Shown: in pieces, positions 35,339-43,504 of the stretch | Layout of the letters: each line of letters starts with the position of its first letter | How positions within the stretch are numbered: the first letter of the stretch is position 1 | From: Streptomyces sp. SCSIO 30461 | GTDB taxonomy: Bacteria; Actinomycetota; Actinomycetes; Streptomycetales; Streptomycetaceae | Reading direction: 5' to 3' | Length of the DNA: 64,000 nt | Assembly: GCF_037023745.1 (NCBI RefSeq) | Contig: NZ_CP146101.1 | Coordinates: 4,766,001 to 4,830,000 of the forward strand | Translations under genes and position numbers: made by a program | The notes under the pieces: model-generated | The model's input: only the letters and a program-made list of their open reading frames with translations | Database searches by the model: none | Told to the model about the DNA's origin: nothing

Positions 35339-36472
35339 TCAGCGCAACGCGTCCGGTCGCCCGGCGTAGTAGGCCACGGCGACGCTCTCACTCTCCAGAA
35401 GTTCACCGATGTCCTCGGACGGTTCGCCCGGGGAGGCCGGTGTCAGTGGATCGAACAGCCGGACCGTCCACAGCGGCGACCGGGTGTCGAGGAGTGGCGT
35501 CCCCGGCCCTTCGACGACGATCCCCCGCTTGCCGCAGCCGTAGGCGTCACTCAACTGTCCGGGCAGCGGGGGCGCGGGCCCTCCCTGCCTGCGCTGGCAG
35601 CGCGTGCCGTCGGCCAGTTCGAGCGCCCAGGGTTTGGTCTCCGCCGTGGGCGCGGTCTCCCCGGGCCTCTCCGCGGCGCGCACCAGCCCTTCCAGAGTGA
35701 TGTCCCAGGCGTCGAGCGTCGTGTGGTGGTAGAGCGTCTTGCTCCACGGGCTTCCGCACAGCAGTTCGCGGGGGTGCTCCGGCTTGATCCAGCACATGGC
35801 CGCCCCTGCGACGTTGGGCGGGCAGGACACGATGTCGGGGACCAGCGCACCGGGAGGGGTCGTGCACGCGCTGCCGTAGATCTTCGCGGAGCGGTCCATC
35901 TCGACGACGGTGTAGTCGGGACGCGGGTTCCCGCGGGGGGTCACCGGGACCACCGTGACCTTGCGGGTGGCTGCCGCACCCGACTCCGGATCCGGTGCCC
36001 CGACGGTCTCGGCGCAGCGCTGCCGCGCCGACTCGTCCTTGGGATCAGAGGTGCTCACACACACCCGTGCGTCGCGTGAGGACCCGGTGATGGTGCAGGA
36101 TGCGACGCCACCCTCTTCACCGCACCCCCAGTACAGCAACCTGACAGACTGCGGCAGCGGTTTCTCCGTGCCCGCCCGCACCTGGGCCCTGCCTCCTTCA
36201 CCCGCCGAGACTGTGGTCGTACACGTGGTGACCTTGTCGGTGAAGGCACAGCCGTCCTGGGGCACTCCGGGCACGGTCAGCACGGCGACATCGGAGTGGC
36301 CGGATATCCGGAGGGTGACCTCCGTCGGCCCCGACTGCCACCGGCGAAGCGCCCCTCCGGCGAAGACGGCTCCGGCCAGGAGGGCGAGTACGGCCAGGCC
36401 GAGGAGCAACCTCACCAGGGGGCCGCGAGGTGTCCGCCGGCCCGACGACCGTACGGGAGGGTTGACCGTCAT
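35339..36472 (-). CDS. Membrane-anchored, cysteine-containing protein of unknown function
   Basis: A 377-residue protein with a basic N-terminus, one transmembrane or signal-anchor helix (LVRLLLGLAVLALLAGAVFA, about 18-37) and a long extracytoplasmic part with at least ten cysteines (for example GCAFTDKVTTCTTTV, WGCGEEGGVASCTITG, ACTTPPGALVPDIVSCPPN), which suggests several disulfides. No family is recognised. It is convergent with the preceding membrane protein gene, 42 bp between stops. The two share a size class and topology, which fits a surface function specific to this region. Confidence 0.72.
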   Translation of the reverse strand: MTVNPPVRSSGRRTPRGPLVRLLLGLAVLALLAGAVFAGGALRRWQSGPTEVTLRISGHSDVAVLTVPGVPQDGCAFTDKVTTCTTTVSAGEGGRAQVRAGTEKPLPQSVRLLYWGCGEEGGVASCTITGSSRDARVCVSTSDPKDESARQRCAETVGAPDPESGAAATRKVTVVPVTPRGNPRPDYTVVEMDRSAKIYGSACTTPPGALVPDIVSCPPNVAGAAMCWIKPEHPRELLCGSPWSKTLYHHTTLDAWDITLEGLVRAAERPGETAPTAETKPWALELADGTRCQRRQGGPAPPLPGQLSDAYGCGKRGIVVEGPGTPLLDTRSPLWTVRLFDPLTPASPGEPSEDIGELLESESVAVAYYAGRPDALR

Positions 36473-36705
36473 GTCCCGATCGTAGGCCGCGAGGACCTCC
36501 GGACGCCGGGCCTCCGCGCAGTCACCGCTCTCTTCCCGGACCCTCGAACTCCGTTGGCATGGCCGGGAGATGCGGCCTCTGCCGGGCGCGACCTCCTCAC
36601 GGCGCGGAGTCACACAGCGACCGCGGGTCGGATCGCGGGTACGGGCCCGCGCCCCCGCTGACGTCACGCGGGCGCCGACCATCACAGCGCGGCCTCAGCG
36701 GGGTG

Positions 36706-37430
36706 AGCTACAAGGGCCGAGCGCCCTCTGCGGTGCCGGCAGTTTCGTCCGAGGCAGAGTTCTTCGCCTGCGCCGCGATGAAGGGCTCGTGTCTGGCCAA
36801 CCTGCTGGCCATGCCGGTCTCCCGCGGTACCGTGCTGAGGTGGCTGTGGCGCCTGCCGGTGCCCCAGGCGCCGGTCCCGCGGGGGATCGGCGTGGACGAT
36901 TTCGCGCTGCGGCGCCGTCACCGCTAACCCACGATCATTGCCGATGCCGTCACCGGCCGGCGCATCGAGGTCCTGCCCGGCCGGGACGCCGATACCCTGG
37001 AAGCCTGGCTGCGCAAACATCCCGGCATCGAGGTCGTATGCCGGGACGGCTCGGCCACCTATGCCGAGGCTGTCCGCCGCGCTCTGCCCAACGCGGTGCA
37101 GGTCAGCGAACGCTGGCACCTGTGGCGCAACCTGTGCGACAAGGTCCAGCTCGAGGTCCGCGCCCACGCCGGCTGCTGGGCCGCCGTCCTCAACCCGCCG
37201 CTGCCCGGCGGCATCCGTGAACAGACCACCCGTGAACGCTGGAACAAGGTCCACACCCTGCCCGGCCAGGGCGTCGGCCTGCTGGACTGCTCCCGCCGCC
37301 TCGGCCTCGCGTTGAGCACCGTCAAACGCTACGCCCGCATGCCCGAGCCCACCGGTCTGCGCATCGCACCGGCCTGCCGGCCCACTCTTGTCGACCCCTG
37401 CCGCGAACACCTGCACCGTCGCCGGACAAG
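36706..37430 (+). pseudogene. ISL3-family transposase remnant with in-frame stop
   Basis: The frame encodes the middle of an ISL3-type transposase: KGSCLANLLAMPVSRGTVLR, IGVDDFALRRRHR (first catalytic Asp), then a TAA at 36925 and, still in frame, TIIADAVTGRRIEVLPGRDA, HPGIEVVCRDGSATYAEAVR (second Asp) and VQVSERWHLWRNLCDKV. The N-terminal zinc finger and the C-terminal third with the catalytic Glu are missing. The right end cuts into a carbamoyltransferase gene at about 37424. So this fragment is dead but marks how that gene was lost. Confidence 0.75.
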
Positions 37431-37953
37431 CCGAGCCAGGTGGAGGCCGCGTCGTAGGCGTAGCCGAGCGAGGAGGTGCGCGGCCAGGCGCGTTCCCGTC
37501 GCGGCTCGGCGCCGTCCTCGAAGGTCCAGATGGTCGTGGACTCGTTCTCGCCGTGTCCGTCGATCACGAGGACCCCGGCCTTGGGAAAGGGGGAGGCGTA
37601 GAACGCGGAGGCGGCGTGTGCGGCGTGGTGCGGTACGCGCACCACCTCGGGCAGCCGGTCGCCGAAGTCGAGGCCCACGGCGAAGTCCAGGAACTCGGCA
37701 TCGTCGGCGAAGCGCCGCGGGTAGAGCTGCTCGGTGTCCCAGCCGATGGCGACGACGTCGATGTCGGCGGCGGTGATGCCGGCCTGATCGAGGCAGAAGC
37801 GGGCCGCGTGCAGGGGCTTGCGGTAGAGGGAATGGCGCACCCGGTTGCAGCGCTCCTCCTCCGAGAAGGCGATCACCCGGCCGGTTCCGTCGATGAGACA
37901 TGCGGCTGTGTCGTGCCAGCCGGTGGGGGCGCGTTCACACCGAGAATCCACAT
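37424..37953 (-). pseudogene. Carbamoyltransferase N-terminal remnant
   Basis: The N-terminal 170 residues of a NodU/CmcH-type O-carbamoyltransferase are readable: start MWILGVNAPP at ATG 37953, then, in another frame, TGWHDTAACLIDGTGRVIAF, SEEERCNRVRHS, VPHHAAHAASAFYASPF (the conserved HH..H) and VLVIDGHGENESTTIW. The change of frame lies in a CCCCC run after the first ten codons. The protein ends abruptly at the ISL3-like fragment, losing the second half (about 350 residues). The upstream neighbour is a carrier-protein/dehydrogenase cluster, so the enzyme once decorated a natural product. Confidence 0.75.
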
Positions 37954-38014
37954 GGGTCGCTCCAGAGGTCGTGGGGGTCGAAGGAAACGGCGGCGGCCGG
38001 GGTCCGGTCGGATG

Positions 38015-39196
38015 TCACCGGGTGTCGCTCGGCGCGGTGGTGAGGCGCAGCAGGTCGAGTTCGCTCCGCGCGGAGTCGGCGACGATGGACCGGACCACTT
38101 CGGTGGCTCCGCCGCTGATGCCGAAGATGGCTGCCTGGGCGCGCAGTTCCTGGATGCCGCCGCTGGAGAATCCGTGGGCGCCCTGGAGCTGGCCGCAGGT
38201 CTGCAGGACATGGTTGACGGTGGTGCCGGCCGCCGCCTTGAGCGAGGCCGCCGCGGCGGCGTCGTGGCCGTGCACGACACGGTCGCGGAGCCCGTCGCCC
38301 AGCGCCCGCAGCTGCTGGACCTGCACGAGACTCTCCGCGAAGAGCTGCCGGACGCTGTCGAGGTCCCACAACGTGCCGGTGCCGTGGGGTCTGCCGGTGA
38401 GCCACCGCAGGGTGCTGTCGAGGGCGGTGCGGCACAGTTCGACGCTCCACAGGGCGCCGGCGAGGCGTTCTGGACCGATGTGCCGGACGAAGGCGGGCAG
38501 CCCCCGTCCGACGCGCCCGACGATGTGGGAAAGCGGGAGACGTACGTCCGTCAGGTCGATGTCGCCGGTGCCGGAACCGTCGAAGAGGGCGGTGTCGGCG
38601 GGCCGCACGGTCACGCCGGGGGTACCGGCGGGGACCAGGAACCAGGTGAAGTGGGTGAAGTGGGGGCCGGGCCGGTGCCGGGCGAGGACCAGCAGGTGGT
38701 CGGCCGGGACGGCGTTGTTGATCCAGCGTTTTGCGCCGTCGAGCACGACGTGGTCCGCACCGATGCTGGCTTCGGTGCGCAGGGAGGCCAGGTCGGATCC
38801 CGCGGTGGTGTCGGTTGCCGCGAGGGCGGTCACCGTCCGTCCGGCAAGGGCTTCGTGCAGCGCGTCCACGCAGGGGCCGGAACCCGTGCGGGCGCCGGTG
38901 GCGAGCAGGGGCAGGGTCGTGGCGGCCTGGACGCAGAGGGACATGGTGCTGCCGAACCCGAACTGTTCCCCGGCCACGGCGAGGACCCGGGCCAGCCGCT
39001 CGGGCACGACGCCGCGGTCGGCCTGTCCGTCCGGATACATCCAGGCGATCAGTCCGGCGGCACCCAGGGCGGCCCACAGGTCTCGCCCGGTGGCCTGGGG
39101 CGGCAGGTGGGCGACGGCGGCCCGCAGCTCCTCGTCCCCGCCGGACAGGCGGTCGCCATCGGCTGCGGTGGTGGGCTGCGGTGGCCGGTCAGACAA
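38015..39196 (-). CDS. Acyl-CoA dehydrogenase-like flavoprotein A
   Basis: A 393-residue FAD-dependent acyl-CoA dehydrogenase fold. Visible are the middle-domain motif TALAATDTTAGSDLASLRTE (about 120-139), DGAKRWINNAVPADHLLVLA (about 151-170) and the C-terminal QLQGAHGFSSGGIQELRAQ, followed by IFGISGGATEVVRSIVA, where FAD is closed over. The catalytic base position is not certain. Its last codons (start side) overlap the next gene by 8 bp (39189-39196), so A and B are translationally coupled. In this cluster it probably acts on a carrier-protein-bound acyl or aminoacyl chain rather than CoA. Confidence 0.85.
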   Translation of the reverse strand: MSDRPPQPTTAADGDRLSGGDEELRAAVAHLPPQATGRDLWAALGAAGLIAWMYPDGQADRGVVPERLARVLAVAGEQFGFGSTMSLCVQAATTLPLLATGARTGSGPCVDALHEALAGRTVTALAATDTTAGSDLASLRTEASIGADHVVLDGAKRWINNAVPADHLLVLARHRPGPHFTHFTWFLVPAGTPGVTVRPADTALFDGSGTGDIDLTDVRLPLSHIVGRVGRGLPAFVRHIGPERLAGALWSVELCRTALDSTLRWLTGRPHGTGTLWDLDSVRQLFAESLVQVQQLRALGDGLRDRVVHGHDAAAAASLKAAAGTTVNHVLQTCGQLQGAHGFSSGGIQELRAQAAIFGISGGATEVVRSIVADSARSELDLLRLTTAPSDTR

Positions 39197-40319
39197 AGCA
39201 CACCTCCCGGTCGAGCAGGGTGAGCCGGCCGTCCGCCAGGTGCAGCCGGTCGTTGTGGTAGTTCAGGGCCGCCGAGCGCAGGTCGCGCAGGGTCTGCTCC
39301 AGCCGGGTCGGCGAGTCCCTGAGGTAGCCGTGCTGCAGGCCGACCGCCTCGATCAGGTCGTCAACGGCGGCGCGGCACTGCTCGGAAGCGCTCAGTTTGA
39401 GGCCGTTGAGGAGGAGTTGGGCGGACGGCGCGGTGAGGTCGGGGGTGGTCTCCACCATCCGCAGGGTGTGCATCAGCTGGGCGTGGACCGCGTCGAGGCG
39501 CTGGCGGGTCCGGGAGAGCCGGGTGAGGAGCAGTTCGGAGCCGACGTCGAAGCGTTTGCGCCCCTGCGGGCTGCGGATGAGGTTCAGGACGCGGGTGAGG
39601 GCACCGGCGGCGGCGCCGAGCCAGGCCGCCGACCAGCCCAGATGCGCGTAGGGGACGAGGATGCGGTCGGCGATGGTACGGAAGGGCACGTCGGGGGCAA
39701 GCACCTGGTGTGCCGGTACGGTGCCGGTGAGCTTCAGCGGCGCGCTGCGCGTGGCCCGCATCCCCATGGGCTGCCAGTCCCCGGCCAGTTCGGTCAGCAG
39801 CTGCTTGCGTGCCGCGTACACCAGAGCGACGTCCCGGTCGTGCGTGGCCTGCGCATTCTTCATGGTGATGAGAAACCCGTCGGCCTGCTCACCCCCGGTG
39901 ACGACCGGGGCGAAGCGGTCGACGACGAGGTCGGCGCCCTCTTCCCGCAGGGCGGCGTGCGCACTGTGGACGTGGCCTCCCTTGCCGCTCTCGGTGCTGA
40001 CGGAAGCCAGGTAGTGGCGCCCCTCGCCGAGCACCGGCAGCAGGCGGGAGCGCAGCGGCTCGGCGGCGGACTCGACAACCGCGGCGGCCTGTTGGCAGTG
40101 CATGGTGAAGATCAGCGCGATCGACATGTCGCACCGGCCGAGGGCAAGCCCCGCGTCGACGACGTCGCGCAGGGATCCGCCCATACCTCCGTGAGCACGG
40201 GGCACGACCAGGCCGAGGAGCCCTTCCGTTCGCATCGCGTCGAGGGCGTCGACGGGGAAGGCGGCATCGCGGTCGGCGGCGGCCAGGTGCTGCTCGGCCA
40301 CCCGGGTCACACGGGCCAA
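39189..40319 (-). CDS. Acyl-CoA dehydrogenase-like flavoprotein B
   Basis: A protein of about 376 residues: N-terminal helical domain (FPVDALDAMRTEGLLGLVVP, then HGGMGGSLRDVVDAG), middle beta domain (YLASVSTESGKGGHVHSAHA) and C-terminal helices (GLQHGYLRDSPTRLEQTLRD). It is closer to the acyl-CoA dehydrogenase/hydroxylase type than flavoprotein A, and the canonical closing loop near RDLRSAALNYHNDRL is present. The start is uncertain: a TTG at 40319 is used. A GTG overlapping the ACP stop lies in another frame separated by a run of eight C, so an indel there may have changed the real N-terminus. It probably dehydrogenates a thioester-bound substrate together with flavoprotein A. Confidence 0.8.
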   Translation of the reverse strand: MARVTRVAEQHLAAADRDAAFPVDALDAMRTEGLLGLVVPRAHGGMGGSLRDVVDAGLALGRCDMSIALIFTMHCQQAAAVVESAAEPLRSRLLPVLGEGRHYLASVSTESGKGGHVHSAHAALREEGADLVVDRFAPVVTGGEQADGFLITMKNAQATHDRDVALVYAARKQLLTELAGDWQPMGMRATRSAPLKLTGTVPAHQVLAPDVPFRTIADRILVPYAHLGWSAAWLGAAAGALTRVLNLIRSPQGRKRFDVGSELLLTRLSRTRQRLDAVHAQLMHTLRMVETTPDLTAPSAQLLLNGLKLSASEQCRAAVDDLIEAVGLQHGYLRDSPTRLEQTLRDLRSAALNYHNDRLHLADGRLTLLDREVCFV

Positions 40320-40472
40320 CGCCTCGGTGAGGCCGGGGGGCCGGTCGTCGACGGGTCCGGGGGGGGCGGTCGTCGACGGGCTCGGGGCGTCTGCCGTCCG
40401 CGGGGGCGAGGGGTCGGGCGTCGGCGAGCCCGGGATCTTGGCCGTCGGCGGGGCCGGCGTGGGTGGATGCGC

Positions 40473-40724
40473 TCACGGGGCCACCGATCCGTCGGCGAGC
40501 TGTGCGGTGACGGCTTTCCACAGGTTGCCGGGGGTGGCGAAGGTGGTCTCGTTCAGATCGGAGTCCGGCAGGGTGATGTCGTATGCCTCCTCGATGCTGA
40601 ACAGCAATTCGATGGACCGCATGGAGTCCATGCCAAGGTCGCGCAGGCTGGTGTCGGTGGTGATCTCGGTGGTGGTCTCGACTCTGAGCTGCCGGCGCAG
40701 AAGGTCGATGAAGGCGCTGTCCAC
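40473..40724 (-). CDS. Free-standing acyl/peptidyl carrier protein
   Basis: An 83-residue carrier protein. The phosphopantetheine attachment serine is in DLGMDSMRSIELLFSIEEAY (Ser in D-S-M, about residue 34), and helices 1 and 4 are as expected. A GTG start at 40724 follows an AAAGGAG ribosome binding site. It would be loaded by the adenylation enzyme or by a ligase and carry the substrate for the two dehydrogenases whose genes follow directly on the same strand. The acidic pI and size are typical. Confidence 0.9.
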   Translation of the reverse strand: MDSAFIDLLRRQLRVETTTEITTDTSLRDLGMDSMRSIELLFSIEEAYDITLPDSDLNETTFATPGNLWKAVTAQLADGSVAP

Positions 40725-41116
40725 AGCGGGCTCCTTTCTGGGGGATCGCCGGGCGGGTGGGGCTCGCCGGGGCTGGGGACGGGCGATGCGGTGCAGTTCT
40801 CCGTATCCCGGGATGCCTAGCTGGGGCGGGCGGAGGGGCTGGGTCCTGCTGCTGGGGTGCGAGTCGTGCCTGAACTCCCCGTGCAGTGCCGGGCGTTGTA
40901 CCGGGACAGTGCCCGAATACGTTTCCATGGGTCCGCCCCGTACGCCGGGGAACGGGCCCCCGCAGCCCAGGGAGAGCGTGCGTTCAGGCATACCCAACCC
41001 GGGATCAGGCGGTGGGCGGGCGTCGGCCCCGGGGGCCTCGGCCGGGTGTCCCGGGCAGGTTCCGGAGACCGGCCGGGCGGCGCCGGTGAGGCGTCGTCGG
41101 CCGCCCGGCGTCGCCG
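40725..41116. other. Non-coding gap between the ACP and the BtrH/ACP gene
   Basis: A 392-bp stretch on which no convincing gene is seen; the frames present are shadows without motifs. It should hold the ribosome binding site (AAAGGAG, 40730-40736) and possibly the promoter of the ACP-dehydrogenase operon. Confidence 0.4.
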
Positions 41117-42320
41117 TCACGGCTCGGCCGGCTCCGGGGCGGCGCCCCGGACGACGCGGCACAGCCCTTCGTCACTCCGCAGGTTCTCCGGAACCAGGTC
41201 GTCGGAGTCGAATTCGACACCGAGCCTGGCTTCGAGGCTCTCGATGATGTCGACCATGCGGAAGGAGCTGAACCCCTCGATGGTGCGCAGGTCGGTGCCG
41301 GCGTCCAGCGACCCCGGGTCACCTCCGAGTACGGCGGCCACCACTTCGGCGACCTGCGCGGCCACGCTGTCGGTGACGGCATCACGGGTGAGGCCCGCGG
41401 CGGCGTGCGGCGCCGTAGGAGCACCGGTGGCCGGGAAGACGTTCTGGTCGGCTTCGAGGAGTTCGGCCAGCCGGTCCACCAGGCCGGGCGGCTCCGGGCG
41501 CCCGCGCGCGACCCTGCGGTAGGCCACGTAGGTGTGGGTGACCAGTTGATTCCACCGCTCCAGGTGACGGACCGTCTCCTCGTCGAGTTCCGCGTCCGCC
41601 ACGAACAGCGCGTGCAGGGTGCGCGAGCGGGCGAGCAGCCAGGCGTCGCCGGTCAGCCGGTGCAGCACTCCTTCCCGGTCGGCGCCCTGGTCGAACGCGG
41701 CGAGGTAGTCGTCCATGCGGGCGTGTTCCACACGGAGCCGGGGGCGCTCACCGGCCCGGGACCCGGGCGCGATGCGGAACAGCTCCACCTCACCGAGGCC
41801 GGCCAGTTGGTCCGCGGTCAGTGTCCAGGCGCCGGGTTTGACGGCGCCCCAGGGGGTGTCGTTGTCGTAGGCATCCACCACCGTCCACGCGTCGTCGGCC
41901 CCTTCGGGCGCGAGGAGCAGGAAGCTGTGGTCCATGTGCCGCTGCCGGTGGTAGGGCAGCCAGGGCATCTCGTAGGCGTCCGCGACGGCATAGCACGGTG
42001 CCCCCGGCTGGACGGCACCGTGCACATCGGCCCCGGTGACCCGCGTCTGACCGGTGATACGCAGGTTCAGGCACCTTTCCGCTTCGGCGAGTTGTTCCGC
42101 GAGCGGGGAGGTCGACGGTGGGCAGCCCGTCCGCGCCCGGATACCACCGGCTGCTCAGCTTGGAGCCGAGGTGCAGGTGCGTGCCCTGACCGTGAAAGTG
42201 GTCGGCCAGCACGGCCAGGTTGGACTGCACACAGTCCAGGAGGTCCGCCCGGACCGCAGACAGGGCCGGGAGCCGGCGCTTCGCGTCCGGGCACCGGTGT
42301 TCTTCGCCGTCGTGCTGCAC
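41117..42320 (-). pseudogene. BtrH-like transferase/peptidase domain fused to a carrier protein (frameshifted)
   Basis: Two frames must be joined to read this. The 5' part (GTG 42320 to about 42110) gives RADLLDCVQSNLAVLADHFH, with the nucleophilic-type Cys of BtrH N-terminal domains. The 3' part begins at LAEQLAEAERCLNLRITGQ and continues with RHMDHSFLLLAP and VVDAYDNDTPWG, carrying the His and Asp expected of that C39-like fold. The frames join over a CCCC run where one fewer C restores continuity. The last 80 residues are an acyl carrier protein (IEGFSSFRMVDIIESLEARL, candidate Ser). BtrH-type enzymes transfer an acyl group from a carrier protein to an amine. If the extra C is real the gene is dead; a sequencing error is possible. 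Confidence 0.68.
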
Positions 42321-42597
42321 ACATCCCCCATCGGGTCGGTCGCGAGCGACCGGTCGATGTCGGTACGACGGGCCATGGGAGCGGCCTTGTCGGCCCGTGC
42401 GCTCCTGCACACGGGCCTGCCGCTCGGCCCCGCTCAGCACCGCTGCCGGGAAGTGGTCTGCGCTCGACACAGCACCCACTTCCGGCATGCGGAATATTTC
42501 ATCCGCATTGCAACATCACACTAGCCATGCCTCACCGACCAGGACAATGCCCAGTGATCCAGATCACATTCTTCAACCAGCCCACTCCATAAGCCGG

Positions 42598-42627
42598 TTG
42601 ACGCCACGGAAGCATCGCACTTACAGT
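42598..42627 (+). promoter_or_regulatory. Sigma-70-like promoter of the maleylpyruvate isomerase family gene
   Basis: TTGACG (42598-42603) and TACAGT (42622-42627) are separated by 18 bp. This is a good match to a vegetative Streptomyces promoter. The -10 is followed within 8 bp by a perfect operator-like palindrome. Confidence 0.6.
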
Positions 42628-42634
42628 CGACAAA

Positions 42635-42653
42635 ATTTCCGTACTACGGAAAT
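42635..42653. promoter_or_regulatory. Operator-like palindrome 1
   Basis: ATTTCCGTACTACGGAAAT is a perfect 9-bp inverted repeat about one central C, placed across the expected transcription start. A second, imperfect copy follows 21 bp on. Confidence 0.65.
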
Positions 42654-42655
42654 CC

Positions 42656-42674
42656 ATTTCCCTAATACGGACAT
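42656..42674. promoter_or_regulatory. Operator-like palindrome 2
   Basis: ATTTCCCTAATACGGACAT matches palindrome 1 at 16 of 19 positions. It starts 21 bp (two helical turns) after the first, as expected for cooperative binding of a TetR- or MarR-like repressor dimer pair. It ends 15 bp before the ATG. Confidence 0.6.
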
Positions 42675-42689
42675 TCCCAAGGGGGCGTC

Positions 42690-43397
42690 ATGCAGGACCT
42701 CGGGGCTCTGGACCCGATCAACGCGTCCACGGACCGGTTCGTCGCCACCGTCACTTCCCTCACCGACGCCCAGGTCGCCGGGGACACGCTGGTGTCCCCA
42801 TGGACCCGCGGCCATGTCATCACCCATGTCGCCCGCGCCGCGGAGAGTCTCTGCCGACTGCTCACCTGGGCACGCACCGGTGTGGAGACACCGCAGTACG
42901 CGAGCATGGACACCCGGGCCGCCGAGATCGAGGCCGGAGCCCGGCGGCCGGTCGCGGACCTGGTCGCCGACGTCCGGGACACCGCCGCCCGCTTCGAAGA
43001 GGCGGTGCGCGCCCTGCCCCCCACGGCCTGGCACACCGAAGTGCGGATGCGCACCGGCGAACTGCGCACGCCCTCCACTCTGGTCCCCACCCGGCTGCGC
43101 GAACTGGAGATCCACCACGCCGATCTGAACGCCGGCTACGGCTTCTCGGACATACCGGCCGACGCCGCCCGGTGGATCATCGACGACATCGTCGAAGCAC
43201 TCGCCCGGCGGCCGAAGACCCCTTCGCTGCGTCTGGAGGCGACCGACACCGATCTCGTCCACGCCCTGGGGACCGGTGGCCCCACCGTCAGCGGACGGCA
43301 GGCCGACCTCCTCGCCTGGCTCAGCGGCCGCTCCCCCGGCACGGGACTCATCGCCTCCGGCGCCGACGAGGTTCCGCCGGCTCCCTTCTGGATCTGA
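42690..43397 (+). CDS. Maleylpyruvate isomerase family (mycothiol-dependent / DinB-like) protein
   Basis: A 235-residue four-helix-bundle protein. The N-terminal domain (STDRFVATVTSLTDAQVAGD) and the metal-binding SPWTRGHVITHVARAAESLC (His in T-H-V, about 43-55) fit the maleylpyruvate isomerase / DinB_2 family, whose members use mycothiol. A further conserved stretch is RLRELEIHHADLNAGYGFSD (about 136-155), supplying two more His. The C-terminal part is the small MDMPI-C-like domain. The start ATG has an AAGGGGGCG ribosome binding site. The two palindromes upstream show it is tightly regulated. Its link to the surrounding biosynthetic remnant is unclear. Confidence 0.85.
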   Translation: MQDLGALDPINASTDRFVATVTSLTDAQVAGDTLVSPWTRGHVITHVARAAESLCRLLTWARTGVETPQYASMDTRAAEIEAGARRPVADLVADVRDTAARFEEAVRALPPTAWHTEVRMRTGELRTPSTLVPTRLRELEIHHADLNAGYGFSDIPADAARWIIDDIVEALARRPKTPSLRLEATDTDLVHALGTGGPTVSGRQADLLAWLSGRSPGTGLIASGADEVPPAPFWI

Positions 43398-43504
43398 GCG
43401 GCGCCCCGCGTCCCGTCCGTGCCCCGGTGCATCCCGCATTCCCCGTCCGTACTCCGCTCCACCCCGCTCCGCGAAAGGACCGATGACCGGCATGATGACC
43501 GTCC

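Noticed and set aside
37388..40820. Long forward frames of 611 and 991 codons
   Set aside because: They are antisense to the carbamoyltransferase remnant, both flavoproteins and the ACP; the reverse strand has clear family motifs.
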